From Solicoccozyma terricola (lineage: Eukaryota > Basidiomycota > Tremellomycetes > Filobasidiales > Piskurozymaceae): a stretch of DNA of 64,000 bases. The notes beneath the pieces are model-generated. The model was not told the origin of the DNA and made no database searches. It saw only the letters and a list, made by a program, of their open reading frames with translations. Shown piece by piece: positions 39,551 to 51,462 of the stretch. A program made the translations under genes and the position numbers. Location of the stretch: NCBI GenBank assembly GCA_001600875.1, contig BCLD01000010.1:876676-940675 (forward strand), in the 5' to 3' direction. Each line of letters begins with the position of its first letter. Position 1 is the stretch's first letter.

Positions 39551-40178
39551 GGTGAGCGACGGTGAGGCCGTCCGCTGGATATGAGGCGGTGACACCCCCC
39601 TGGAGACGTTCGATCGAGCTCCATCTATACTATTGATATTTGGCGCGTAAATGAAAAACACGTGGCGTGGTCCATTTATAAGTCGGAGCAGTAGTCCTGC
39701 CGGTCTCTACTACTCCAGGAGCAGATCCAGGAGTACTCCATGAGACCGTTGGCACCGCACCGCACCGCACCTGCTTGTGCTCGGGTGGAATGTCTAAAAC
39801 AGGCCGATACAGGTGCAGGGTTGTCTGCGGAGGCGGATAAGGCATGCAAGCTTTGATTGGAGGCTGCTGGACCATTGATTGGTGTGGGGGGAGAGAAGAA
39901 GGGGGAGGGGGGATCGGACGGCCCTTCTGCCAGCCTTTTCGTATACAGGTCGGTCATACGCACGCAATGACAGAAAACAACGACATCGCACTCACGACGC
40001 CGATAAAACTGGATGCCGAAGGCAGGCCAGCCCTCTGCCGTCTCCGGATAACGCCGAATCTAACATTTTGGCGTGATCTTGGACAAGGGAACTCTGTATT
40101 TGTAGATGGGTTGGTTATGTTTGGAGGATCTATACCCCCTGTCCATATTCTCAACGTACGCATAGCATCCAAGTAGCC
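39551..40178. promoter_or_regulatory. Divergent promoter, GT61 / methyltransferase
   Basis: There are 628 bp between the two start codons. On the minus strand TTATAAATGG near 39675 is a good TATA box for the GT61 gene. Four tandem GCACC units lie at 39752-39771. A G-rich GGGGGAGAGAAGAAGGGGG stretch is near 39886. No supported gene lies between. Confidence 0.55.
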
Positions 40179-41542
40179 ATGCCTGTCCAGTACAATGAGA
40201 TCGCCGTCAAGGGATTCGGAGAGGGTACGAATGAACATGTGAGTGTGTATGGGGATCGTCTACTGGGCTGGTGTCAACTGAATCCCAACGCCTACCGTTA
40301 TTCGCATCAGTACGACAAGTGAGCCAACCGCCTTTGTTATCAGATGGTAGTTACGATAGCTTACCCACACGAACACCTGCCTGGTGGTACAGAGCTCGAC
40401 CGACGTACCCGTCCATCGTTCTCAACCACCTTCACGCTTCCATTCGAACACTCGACTCCAACCCTTCAAAACCTCTCAACATAATCGAGCTCGGGTCTGG
40501 CACAGGTTTATTTACCAAGCAAATCCTGGCTCCGCCACCTCTCTCAGCTACAATCCCTTCGTCTGTTGAAGGACAACAGCCGACCAAAGTCATTCCTTAC
40601 CCCGAATGGAAGATCGACACGCTCCTCTGTGTTGAGCCAAGCGAGGGAATGAGAAGTCAATGGGAACGTTCAATTGGACCCATTATCGCTCAGAGAAAGG
40701 CAAAGGAAGGGAATGAGGATATCCGCACCATTCCCGGAGGATTTGCAGATCTCAGCGAGGTCAGGAAACTCAAAGGAGCGGCGTGGAAAGCGGATGTGGT
40801 GGTTGTGGCGCAAGCGTGGCACTGGTGTGATCCGGATTACGGAGCGGCGATTGTAAGTCGGGAGGTAGGCTGGTGAATTCGAGGTTATCAAGCTGATATA
40901 GGGTAGCATTTCCGCAGGCCGAGATCGAGTCGATTCTGGCGCCGGATGGATTGATTGCATTGGTGTGGAATTTTGAACGGTGAGGGTTGTGTTCCGCCTA
41001 TCAAACATGGATACCTTTCTTATCTCACGCAGCGGTCCTTTCCCTATTTCTCCAGCTTTGACATCCCTTGGACTCGTCAAATCAAAGAATTCGAGTTGTC
41101 TCTTTCACAGAACTCGCCGCAGTACATCCGAGGTCTCTGGAATGCTACATTCGAAACAGACGAGTACAAGCGGGCCTTTGTCAAGGAAGACAAGAGGAAG
41201 TTCTGGTGGAACCTGGTGGTGACGGATGATTATGTGGGTAGAGCGATTGTCTGAAGAGATAAAAGCTAAAGTGCCCAAAAACCCTGTCATAGATCGTCAA
41301 TCGCTCCTTTTCAAAGTCATACATTGCCATTCGACCTGAAGATGAGAAAGTGAAGATCCGTGAAAAGCTCTTGAGCATCATGCGAGATCCGGAGGCGGGT
41401 ATTGAATGGGTTGATCGAGAGGTGAGTTGTGACCTGTGTCTCGCGCAAGTGGGATCCCGACCCTGACATTCGACCTCTCACAAAGGCTGGCACGTTCATC
41501 TATCCATTCTACACCGAGGTGGTAGTTATGCAGAAAAAGTAG
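40179..41542 (+). CDS. Class I SAM-dependent methyltransferase
   Basis: The gene starts MPVQYNEIAVKGFGEGTNEH (40179-40238). An 8-nt exon (40311-40318) and the next exon from 40393 then combine to give YDKARPTYPSIVLNHL, the N-terminal signature of this methyltransferase group. The SAM-binding motif is IIELGSGTGLFTKQI, followed by LLCVEPSEGM (acidic loop) and VVVVAQAWHWCDPD. Further exons give SILAPDGLIALVWNFER, then FDIPWTRQIKEFEL, GLWNATFETDEYKRAF and YPFYTEVVVMQKK-stop. The fold is clear; the substrate (small molecule or protein) is not. Exon lengths through exon 3 sum to a multiple of three, which supports the micro-exon. Confidence 0.85.
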
Positions 41543-41783
41543 AGTCTCAGATCCTGTGATGATCAACGTGGCAAAAACTTGTGCCTTTGAAATCCCACCC
41601 CTTTGTCTCGTATCCTATTGCGGCCATGACGAAAGGGTGATTGGATCTGTTTCGCATGCAAAAACCCAATGGGTATACGATCTTAGTATTTCCACTCTAT
41701 TTAATAGCTTCATCACTGTCCGGTACATAGCTCTATCATATCAACGCTTCTCTTTCACCGCACGCCATACTCGTCCTATTCCC

Positions 41784-43203
41784 ATGTCGACACTCGCCAC
41801 CACGCCCGCAAACGCGAGGACGACGTTGAACGACGACCTGCACAGCATGATCATCGCTCAGCAGGACAAAACGGCCAACTGGAAAGAAATCCAACAACTG
41901 AGCATGGTCTGTCGGAGCTTCCGTAGGACTGTCGCGCCACTACTCTTCGAGAAGCTGAGGTACCATATAGATCAGCAGTGGAATTCCAGTGGACATAGTC
42001 GACGTTGTCGGCGTTCGTTGAGGCGAGTTGGGCGGCATGTCCGGTGGGTGAGCTTTTTTTCGTATGGGGAGGAATCCGCTGCGATACATTCCACTGATTG
42101 TGTCGCTGTTTGCACACCACTCCTGTCAGTCAGCTATACCTGGACTCGCAGCATCACTCTCGTCCGGTACCATGGAACAACATATGGCATGTTTTCGGAG
42201 TCAATATTCTCGCCAACCTCACTAAACTCACCATCACCTCGGACGCCTTACCAGATCATGCGATCATGGGACTCCCGCGCACAAAAGAAGTATTGTTCCC
42301 TCAGCTGCTCCATCTGACGATCCCATTGACCGAGATCGAAACCTTGCAAATACTGTCTGACACTCCGAGGCTGCATACGTTATCATGGTCTCAAGTAGAG
42401 TGGAGCCTGATGAAGCGTGTTGGCAGGCACCTTCGTCATGATGATGGGCGGCGGGGTATGCCTGCGATTGGAGCTGGGGATGCTTTTGAAGGGATCAACT
42501 TCAAGCTCAGTCATAAAATCCCTGTCGTTGGTGGTCTCCGGGTGCTGGAGATTGGTGCATGGGGTCATCCGTATTCGGGGGTGGAATTGGTAGATACACT
42601 TCGATTGGTTAGAAGGCTTTTTCCGAACGTTGAACGTGTGGAAGGTCATGGACGAGGTATACCAGGGTTTCTAAGTCCCCATCAGGTGAGTAGAAACGCG
42701 CGGGGTACACTACGAGCCATCTTTTGATTTGACAGTATCCCTGACCACGGGCATTCTTCCAGATCGAACGAGCCTCCCAATATCTTGCGACACTACCCCA
42801 TCTCCAACACCTCGCTCTCTTATTCCGTCCTGGTCCACATGAAAATCAAGAATACAATCTCTTCGAGGGCAGTGAGGAGCACGGACTATTCGGAATCAGA
42901 AGTGGTTCTCAAGCCAGACTACAACCTAGTACCCCATTCCCCGAATGGTACACCGAGGATATGCCAATCAGAGAAGATTTCAAACCAGCACCCGAGGTTA
43001 TCCGACGGGAACTTGATCCGGTGGTCCAGGCGTTCCGAACTGCGTGCCCTACCCTTAGGTCTTTGCGACATGTTTACGATACTACCGTTGCATGGGATGA
43101 GGATGAAGTGTTGATCGCATTTGATGCGTCCTGGGAACCGGTCCAAGGGTGGGAGTCGATGTTGGCAACGAACGAATGGAAGTTGCATGTTGCTAGGTTG
43201 TAA
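41784..43203 (+). CDS. F-box-like protein with leucine-rich-type repeats
   Basis: The start MSTLATTPANART is followed by a segment resembling the end of an F-box, IQQLSMVCRSFRRTVAPLLFEKL. After an intron (about 42040-42130) come repeat-like strands typical of loose fungal LRR proteins: VNILANLTKLTITSDAL, LFPQLLHLTIPLTEIETLQI, GGLRVLEIGAW and TLRLVRRLFPNVERVE. A last exon gives ASQYLATLPHLQHLALLF and CPTLRSLRHVYDT, ending LHVARL-stop. Such proteins act as substrate receptors of SCF ubiquitin ligases, but the N-terminal half of the F-box is weak, so this is inference. No specific orthologue was recognised. Confidence 0.65.
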
Positions 43204-43293
43204 TTGTACATCACCTACATGCCCCGCAACACCTGCCTCGCAGCTGCATGACCCTGCGTCCCTGCATCCATCCATCCACAGCCTCCCTTGCCA

Positions 43294-43321
43294 GTGATTC
43301 GCCACCCGTGATTCGCCACCC
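43294..43321 (+). repeat. Two tandem GTGATTCGCCACCC units
   Basis: Two perfect 14-bp direct repeats lie about 130 bp upstream of the PEX5 start. The related ATTCGCCACCCGACCC occurs near 1053, upstream of ELP1. They could be part of the promoter; the role is unknown. Confidence 0.6.
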
Positions 43322-43448
43322 GTCCCGGCTGAGTCAGCATCGCCCGGCTAACTCGGCTGAGCAACACCCACCCACCAACCCACCTCCTATGAGAACCCGC
43401 TACAACCAACATCAACCACCATCCACCGTCGCCGGTAGCCTGCTCACC

Positions 43449-46421
43449 ATGGACTCGCTCTTCGCGGATGCAGCGTTGTGTGGGCCAACAAACGATCTGA
43501 AAATATTGACAGGTCGATTAGACACGGATCGAGGTGCAAGGCAGGTGAGCGGACATTCGTCGATATGTAGAGAGTCCGTGTGTGCGTGAGAGCATGAGCT
43601 GACGCTACTTGTGGGTGGTAGGATGCAACGGGATACTACGCCGAAGCTGGTCCATCACGTCAACTTGTATGTCCTAGTATGCACGCGGTAGTGATGCTGA
43701 ACACTGATCAACCGTCAAACAACTCTCCCCCCCGCTCCCGCACCCGCCCCTCGCCTCCCACCAGCCGTTTCGAGCCCTTCCGTCTGCGCGGCCACCTACC
43801 GTGGTCTCTCACCCTCGTCCACCCTCTCAAAACAGTCAACCTTTCGACTTGCAGTCCCTCACTCGGGTTCTCTCACCTGTAAATCACTCGCATGTTCAAC
43901 CGCAGACCCCGGTAATCCATCATCCAGGATGGAGTGCTGAATTCGGTCATGCAAATCAACATACCGGACATCAACAGCATCATCATCCGCAGCATCATCA
44001 GCATATGAATGCAAGGTGGAATGAAACATCAAATCATGCCAGACATGCTCATCATATCGAAAAGCAAGGCAACACGGCAGATTTGAAAGGGAAACAAGTG
44101 GATTTGGCCGGTCGATGGAATGCGAATCAACATTCGATCAGGCAAGAGCGACAGTCGACGATTCCCACTGCGTGGTCACAGAGACCATCTACCTATATAA
44201 CGCCGACCGTCCAACCACAATGGGCTCACTCTCCGTCGTCGATGATGGTTCAACCTCCTCAGATGCATCATCAAATGCATTCAATCCCATTAGAACAGGA
44301 CGGGAGATTAGCGGATGTTGCGAGGTCCATTATTAATAATCCAGCTGTCAGAGAGGATAGATTGGAGAATTCAGGAGGAAATGAATTCTTTGGGTTGATG
44401 GAGAAATTGGCGGGTGGTGGTGGGGTATTGGAAACGACGGACGCAAGACAAGATTCGATGAACATGACGGGACAGATTGCTCATGATGAGGTAATTGATG
44501 ATCCTTACATGCCATCGGTAAACATGCCAACATTCAACGACGATGGAACTCTTCATCGAGCGCACCAATCTCTTGCACCGCGACCAACCTCGCAAACGGC
44601 GGCGACTCCAATAACATCAAGTTGGACGACTGCGTTCGATCAAGTCGAATCAGAGTATACCCGAAACGTTCATTCCGAACGGAAAGCCATGGTCGATGGT
44701 TTCAACGTCCCTGCGAATTTGACAGAGGCGTTGAGCGGCGTGTCTTCGACGTCTGTCGCCGACCAAGCTTGGGAGGAATCTCTCGATCTCGATGAAGCGG
44801 GTTTCGCAGAGTTCTATGGAAGATCTTGGAAGCCACCTCTTGTTCCTGAATTGACACCGAGCCCTGATGAAAAATGGAGGTCAAGGGAACGAGCGAGACA
44901 AGGTGGAGCGATCCGCGAGGGTAATGATACCCTTGTCGAATCGATAAGAGCAGCGACGTTTGGCGTCACCGAGGCGCAGCAGCGAGCACAGTACGAAGAT
45001 AGTCTGGAAATGTTGGAATATCTGGAGAGAGCCAAGACATGGAAAGAAGACGAAGGGTCTGGGTATGTTAGAGGTCAGAGTAGGTCGAGAGGTGGGAACA
45101 TGTACGTATTTCACAAGGAGAATCCGTACTTGGAGGGGATGAGAGGGAGAGTTGGGGATATGGCTGGGGAAAGGTTGATGGAGGTGGAGTCTGCGGAGGA
45201 GAGCGAGTACAGGGTGAGTGTTCAGTTGGGAGAGGGCGAACCTGAAACCTGACCCGACATCGTATCCTCTGCAGAACGTTCTAGAAAGCGAGGCCGCTGT
45301 TTTGAACAATCCGACGAACGCGCAGGCATGGTTTGATTTGGGAATAAAACAGCAGGAAAATGAGCACGACGACCAAGCGATACAGGCTCTCCTGCAAGCG
45401 ATAAAGCTGGACCCGTCCATGCGAGAGTCTTACCTCGCACTCGCCGTGTCATACTGCAATGACGGAGAACTGAAAGAAGCTCACGGCGTCCTGGATACTT
45501 GGATCGACATCGTAGAGGGACGCCCGAGTCCCGTTGAAGCAGCCGCGGCGGAAAACGGACTCCTTCAGAACGGCAGTGAGCGGTTGACGCGGAATCAGCG
45601 ACATGAGGTGTTGACCAACGCGTTGATGACGATGGCGAGGAGGGCGCCGGTGGGAGAGGTGGATGCGGACGTACAGATCGCGCTGGGAGTACTCTTTAAT
45701 GCTAGTGAAGAGTATGAGAAGGCGCAGGATTGTTTTAGGACTGCTCTGCAGGTCCGTCCAGAGGTGAGCGGAGGTTTTCGCTGTGGCAATGTTTGATCAT
45801 TCGGCCTGACTTTTATTCCATTCAGGACTGGATGCTCTATAACCGGCTTGGCGCCGTCCTCGCTAATGGCGGCAAGTCCAACGAGGCCCTGGAATACTAT
45901 CATGGTGCTCTTCAGCTTCATCCAGGTTACGTGCGAGCGATGTAAGCCGTGTCTATCTGGTCTACCTATTTGAAAATTCACCTCCCGCTGATATTTCGAG
46001 CCCCTCAGGTTCAACATCGGTATCTCTTCGATCAAACTCGCACGATACCACGACGCTGGTCGGTATGTCCTCGATGCGATCAGGTTACAGCATTCAACAG
46101 CGTCCGAGGCATATCCAAGCGCAACGGGTTCACCTCCTTTGAACGGCGTCACGTCGGATATTCTATGGCAGACTTTGAGAACGGCGTGTATGCAGTGAGT
46201 GCGATGAGGGTGGGGGAAGGGGTGGAGGGTGGGTGGTCCTAACAAGGGGCGGGGCTTATCTTGATGCAGTCTGAATCGGCATGACCTGACTGAATGTTGT
46301 GTCCGCAAGGACTTGGCTGGTGAGTCTGGAACGCAGCTACGGATTTAGACGTGCGTATGTGCCTGCCTGCTCACCTCTCTGTCACCTCGCAGCCTTCAAC
46401 AACGAGTTCATGGAGGGTTGA
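43449..46421 (+). CDS. PEX5: Peroxisomal targeting signal 1 receptor
   Basis: This cytosolic receptor brings PTS1 proteins to the peroxisome. It starts MDSLFADAALCGPTNDLKIL and carries the conserved N-terminal cysteine (residue 11) used for receptor recycling. The N-terminal half is disordered and rich in His and Gln, with WSAEF and WTTAF pentapeptides of the WxxxF type that bind Pex14/Pex13. The C-terminal half is a TPR array (ENPYLEGMRG, AWFDLGIKQQENEHDDQAI, DVQIALGVLFNASEEYEKAQ, MLYNRLGAVLANGGKSNEAL, AMFNIGISSIKLARYHDA), closely like Pex5 of yeast and human. The last splices give HLNRHDLTECCVRKDLAAFN and the stop at 46421. Exons 1 and 2 are short. No break was seen. Confidence 0.93.
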
Positions 46422-46460
46422 AGGGGTTGAAGGATGATGGATGCCATGCCCCATGTACTT

Positions 46461-46486
46461 TGTAAACATTGTAAACATTGTAAACA
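46461..46486 (+). promoter_or_regulatory. Three tandem forkhead-type motifs upstream of the arabinitol dehydrogenase
   Basis: TGTAAACAT is repeated in tandem about 220 bp upstream of the start codon at 46706, with three GTAAACA cores on one helical face (9-10 bp spacing). GTAAACA is the classic forkhead binding core. Binding is inferred. Confidence 0.55.
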
Positions 46487-46621
46487 GATGCTCCGGGCCG
46501 TCGGCACCGGCCACGTGCCTTTTTTCCGCGCATTGCCGTCACGTCCGAGTATCCTCCGCGAGTCTTCATCGCCGGACGGTTTATGCCTGGCATGGTATAC
46601 ATCAGGGACCCAGTCTGAAAG

Positions 46622-46629
46622 TATATAAA
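46622..46629 (+). promoter_or_regulatory. TATA box of the arabinitol dehydrogenase gene
   Basis: TATATAAA lies 84 bp upstream of the ATG at 46706, a normal distance for a regulated fungal gene. Confidence 0.65.
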
Positions 46630-46705
46630 GTCAGTCCGTCGGGCGCAGGCAGGGTGGTCGCAGTCATGTACATACATCTCAGCTACATATATCATCCCTC
46701 ACATT

Positions 46706-48355
46706 ATGTCCTGCACCTACTACACGAAGCAGTACGACCCTGCAAAGATCCTCGACCACCCAGACTTCCGCATCCTCGCGGATGGCGAGACAGTGAGCAA
46801 GGACGTCAATCTCGCTTGTGCCTACAACGAGAAGCATCAGATCCATCTCGTCGCTAGGCCGAAGCCAACGCCTGGCAGTGGTGAGGTAGTCGTCAAGATC
46901 AAGGCCACTGGTATCTGTGGGTGAGTTTTGTCGGGATGCGATTCGGACTCGGCGGGGCTTCGTTGCTTATACATCCACAACTTGTCCAGCTCCGATGTTC
47001 ACTTCTGGAAGCATGGTTCAATCGGTCCTATGATTGTGTGAGTCTCCATGATCACGTTCGGGCAGCCGCTACGAAGGTGAACTGATTCCTACATCAACAG
47101 AGACGGCGAATGCTGTGCCGGACACGAGAGCGCCGGCCAAGTCGTTGAAGTAGGTCCAGACGTCGAGGGGTTCAAAGTGGGAGATCGAGTAGCAGTCGAG
47201 TGCGGTGTACCATGCTCGCAACCCGTCTGCACTCCTTGCAGGACCGGTCGATACAACGCATGTGAGTTGCTACGGTCCGTTCTTTAAGTCGTATTCATTT
47301 ATTGACCTCCCTGTTACCAGGCCCTCACGTCGTATTCTTCTCGACTCCACCTTTCCATGGCACTCTTACGAGATGGCATGCTCATCCTGCTCAATGGTTG
47401 CACAAGCTTCCGGATCATGTGTCTTACGAGGAAGGCTCGTTATGTGAGCCGTTGGCGGTCGCCCTGGCTGGGATTGAAAGGGCGGGGCTGGTGTTGGGAG
47501 ATCCTATTGTCATTGCGTACGTGTATATTGATGCTCGTTGCGAAGAGGATACCCATTGACCTCTCCCTTCTTCCCACACAGTGGCGCAGGTCCCATCGGT
47601 CTCATCACCCTCCTTGCAGCCCGAGCAGCAGGAGCTGAACCAATCGTAATCACCGACCTCTTCCAAAACCGACTCGACATCGCTCGCAAGCTCGTACCGA
47701 ACGTAAGAACGTGTTTGGTGGAACGAGCCGACTCGCCAGAGATGATTGCGGAGAAGATTAAAGAGAAGGCAGGGGTGGATATCAAGTTGGCGTTGGAATG
47801 TACAGGCGTGGAGAGTTCGATCAGGGCGGCTATCTTTGTGAGTTTTCGGAGAGATTGGTTCTGCTCGTGAGGGGACGTCCTAATGGTCTGTGCAGTCAGT
47901 TCGCTTCGGTGGAAAGGTCTTCGTCATCGGAGTTGGTAAGAATGAACAGACGGTGAGTATCGGAGGGGCTTGCGGATAAGCAAAGTTTCTAAGTAGAAGC
48001 TGCAACCTCAGTACCCCTTTATGCACTTGTCAACAAACGAGGTATGTGGCATCCCAAGGATAGGCTGTGTTGTCCACCTCTAACTTTGTTTTTTCCCTGG
48101 ACAGATCGATCTGCAATTCCAATACCGGTATGCGGATCGTAAGTCGTTCAGCCAGCTTGAAGGCACTACACCCGCTGACCACTCGCAAGCCACACAGAGT
48201 ACCCTAAAGCGATCCGTCTCGTCGCTGGTGGTCTTATCGATCTCAAGCCGCTCGTCACCCATCGTTTCACGTTGGAGAAGGCTGTTGAGGCTTTCCAAGT
48301 GGCGGCAGACCCCTCGCAGGGAGCGATCAAGGTGCAGATTCAGGACGATGCATGA
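46706..48355 (+). CDS. L-arabinitol 4-dehydrogenase / sorbitol dehydrogenase family
   Basis: This zinc- and NAD-dependent medium-chain dehydrogenase fits the fungal L-arabinose and polyol pathway, oxidising L-arabinitol to L-xylulose or related polyols. Landmarks across short-intron exons are [17 protein letters not shown] (catalytic zinc Cys), [15 protein letters not shown] (zinc His/Glu), a structural-zinc cysteine cluster in [50 protein letters not shown], the Rossmann motif [20 protein letters not shown] and LECTGVESS. It ends [12 protein letters not shown]. The STPPFHGTL stretch favours the arabinitol branch over bacterial-type sorbitol dehydrogenases, but the substrate is not certain. 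The promoter has a good TATA box and three forkhead-type motifs. It is convergent with the secreted cysteine-rich gene. Confidence 0.88.
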
Positions 48356-48609
48356 GGGCCTGATTATGTGTAATTTCAAAGGGATATTATATGTGAATGT
48401 TTTCCCTTCAAGCTCTCTCGTGAAAATGATGTGCGTTATGCGCAGTAAACCCCAAGTACAATTAATATGGAATGAAAGTCGTCTATAGTCCCAAAGAAAG
48501 ATTCCGCATCTAAGCCGGAAAAGGAAATCGTGAAGTTGAACCGATGTTGGAGCTCTTTGAGTGCATTGAGGCGCTGGAAGGGTGGGCGACAGGATGACCA
48601 GATGGTTAC

Positions 48610-49642
48610 TCAACGGAATCTCGACCGCTTCCTCTTTTCCACGCATACGCCGTTTTGACGTAGCTCGTGAGACCGAGCACAACTTTGGGCTGACGGAGGC
48701 CGGGTCATCAGCATTCATGTCATTGCGAGGAATCTAGGCGGCATAACTCACTGACGCAGGTTCCCATGATGCAGTTCACAGAGCCGGCGCCATCCAAAAT
48801 GGCGCAATCTGCCGACTCGGGCGTTCCTGGACATCCACCGCATGCTGTGAAATGTGGAACGTCGCATCAGCTCGGCAGTGCCTTGAACAGAGCGGGTTGC
48901 ACTCCGACTCACCATTGATGTCAGACGAAAGGTCTAGGCACTCGTATAAACCCTTCCTCCCCGCAATTGGGCAAGCAGTCAACCCAACGGCACACGAAGT
49001 ATCCCGTGGGTTCAGGATACCTGCTTCGAACGCTCGTCGTCTTCGCCGGGCGGCTGCAGAGGGGGGGAGGGGATTGTTTTCTACTTGGAAGTATACGTTA
49101 TACGAGAGGATGTTGGGACGGGCGCCGATACGGATGTTTATATCCCAAGCTTCTTCTGGACCGTTGAGTCCTTCAGCGATGTGGGCACTGTGAGCAGATG
49201 ATTCAGGCCAATTAGCCTGCGGCAGAAACATGCGGGTAGCAAACTCGAGTGCTCACTTTGTCACACCACAGGTGACGTCCATGACTCCAGTAGTGCCGAA
49301 TGTTGTTGGATGATCGCAAGTGTAACTGTCGCCCGATTCATTGTCGGTGAGAATAATAGTTTGAATGACGATTTTCGAACAGGCTGTGATGAAGAATGCA
49401 TGGTGAGCAAGTGGAAGAGCCCAGTTACTTGGAACCCGATGCCACTCACAGACAGGATCGTACGTGTACACTGCAGTCCAAAGCGCGGTATCGTGAGGGT
49501 CGTAGAATAAAACTACCTCGGTACCATCGTCGTTTTCCAGAGCAGCGATGTTGAGCGAGGCAGCGCAGATCTGAGTCGGCGATAGACCAGCGTAGGCCAA
49601 TGTCGCAAAGACCAGTTGGAGTAGAAGGACGAGTTTGGACAT
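48610..49642 (-). CDS. Secreted cysteine-rich protein, PriA/Cpl1-like
   Basis: It begins with a clear signal peptide, MSKLVLLLQLVFATLAYA, then GLSPTQICAASLN. A middle part of unknown fold includes a short arginine run (RRRRRAFEAG) that may be a processing site. The C-terminal exons join into a cysteine module: CAVGLTACPIAGRKGLYECL, DLSSDING, GCPGTPESADCAILDG, VNCIMGTCVTQSCARSHELR and NGVCVEKRKRSRFR-stop. This spacing matches the module at the end of fungal PriA-like secreted proteins, which in Cryptococcus includes Cpl1. The exact function is unknown; a cell-surface or extracellular role is likely. The last intron uses the donor GTGAGT inside CGTCAGTGAGT, which keeps the module in frame. Confidence 0.75.
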
Positions 49643-51462
49643 TGTGGACCGGATGTCGCGGAATGGTGCAAGGCGGAACGGAAACTAGATGCTGAATCGG
49701 GAGGATAGTCCGCTATATACATTTTCAGAGAATTTCTATCGATTGTCGAGTGGTTTGAAAAACTTTCCATGGATTGAAAATCACCGGCGTCAGGCGAAAG
49801 AAGGTCCGATTGAGACTTGGGTAGTGAGACCCTGTTTCTCTCCATCGAAAAGGAGCAACTGTAATGGGGAACTTGCCCATTCTTGGCCCAAGAGCGTTCT
49901 TTTGCGACCAACTGAGCACCGGAAATAGGCTCGTCGGCTCAGACAAAAATTCTCCGCCTGATTCGCTTCAGGCGTATCTGCATCTCTGAAGCGGAGAGGG
50001 AGGCAGTGTTATGACTTGTGGGTTCACCCCCTTCCTGTGCGGTGCACACCCGCCCGGTGCTGCATGCAGCCTTGACCATTGTTAGAGAACATTAGGAAGA
50101 GTCAACAACTGTCTAGCAGGTGAGACTTCCGTCCACACCGAGCGATCAGGAACTCGCACGTCGGATCATATCGCCGAGCTTGCCGGTCTCAACTACAATA
50201 ATAAGATTTGGAGAGATTTGGTCTCAGGATTTGAATTGCAAGACAACGCGCATTTCCGAAGGGACGAGCCATCTCAGTTTGGTGTGTGCGGACCAGGACC
50301 ACGGACCACCTGAACGGTAACAAATAGTCGGAGAATCACTGAATTGTGAGCGCACAAGTGGGTTGTCGTTTTGGGCCGCATCCAGCTGTACCGGGCACGC
50401 CTTGGCGAGCCAGTGAGACCGCCGAGTTGATTGCATGCTCGCAGATCCATTGAGACGGGTTGTTCCGCCGGAGTCTGTCCCCCTGGCCGGGTCGAAATAA
50501 CACCCAATCCAGTTAAAAGCTGGCTCGGGAATGCGATCGCACCGGGGACAGCTCGGGCTTCGTTTCTAGGCCGTAACCGAAAGGGTTGAAGAGCGGAGGT
50601 TCTTCCCGGGCTGAACGACATAGGTCCAGGGCGTTGTGGGACTCTGTGATGGATCCATGTCTCGCCGCTTTTTTTTTGTTTTGTTTTGTTTTGTTTTTTT
50701 TTTTTTTTCAGTTTTTCAGGAGTCGGCTGAGCGGGGCGATTTTTCGATTCAAAAAGTCCCCGTATTTTTGACTACTACAGATGTTTACGCCAGACTCTGG
50801 AAACGCCCCCTTTTGAGGTCGGGCAGCGTTGCACACTATATGACCCGAAACGTTATGATCTTGGCAGATTTTATAATGGGTCGAACCGGTTAGTGTTGCA
50901 GTGCTATCGGATGAGGGGTACATTGTAGGTGAAAGGCAGGCCAATCTGATATCGAGATAGCTGGTACTCCTCGAAACGTATTCAAGTCTGACTCTCTAGT
51001 TTATATGGATCCGGTCGAGGGCTGCTAAAAGAAAATTGTTCGTTGAAGGTAGGCATGTTGCTTGAAATGACAGGGAGTGGGATCATATCATTCTTAAATA
51101 GGGTAGTGGGGACGAGGCGGTTCGGTGGAGGAAAACGCTACGGTCTGGAAATGCTGAACCTTCGTAGCAGGCTTCATAGCAAGTTGCATAGCACACAATT
51201 ATTGTATTTTATTTCTCTCGGTACATTGGATGTTTGCAGGACGTTTCCGGGGCACTGCAGCATTGCGATAACCACCCGAGCCGCCTGTTGCATCTGTGGA
51301 CAAACTGGGAGGTGTCGGTGTCGGTGTCGCCGAGGTGGATGCTGACATGGGCCCGCCGCTTGAATCACGTGATTTCCAAAAAATGTTTGGTCGAACTCTA
51401 CTCCAAGAGTCCCTCCTGGGCCGACATAGCAAGCATTATTCCTTCATCGCACCTTCACAATC
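49643..51462. other. Long intergenic region, no gene recognised
   Basis: About 1.8 kb separates the secreted-protein gene start from the DBP3 start. Open frames here are short and without family resemblance. It contains a TTTTG-repeat and T-rich tract (about 50670-50710) and, just before DBP3, a palindromic E-box (AATCACGTGATT near 51364). No tRNA-like fold or B-box was found by eye. A non-coding RNA cannot be excluded. Confidence 0.6.

Noticed and set aside
50100..50900. Possible tRNA or 5S RNA gene in the long spacer
   Set aside because: No B-box, no cloverleaf and no Pol III terminator in a suitable position were found by eye.
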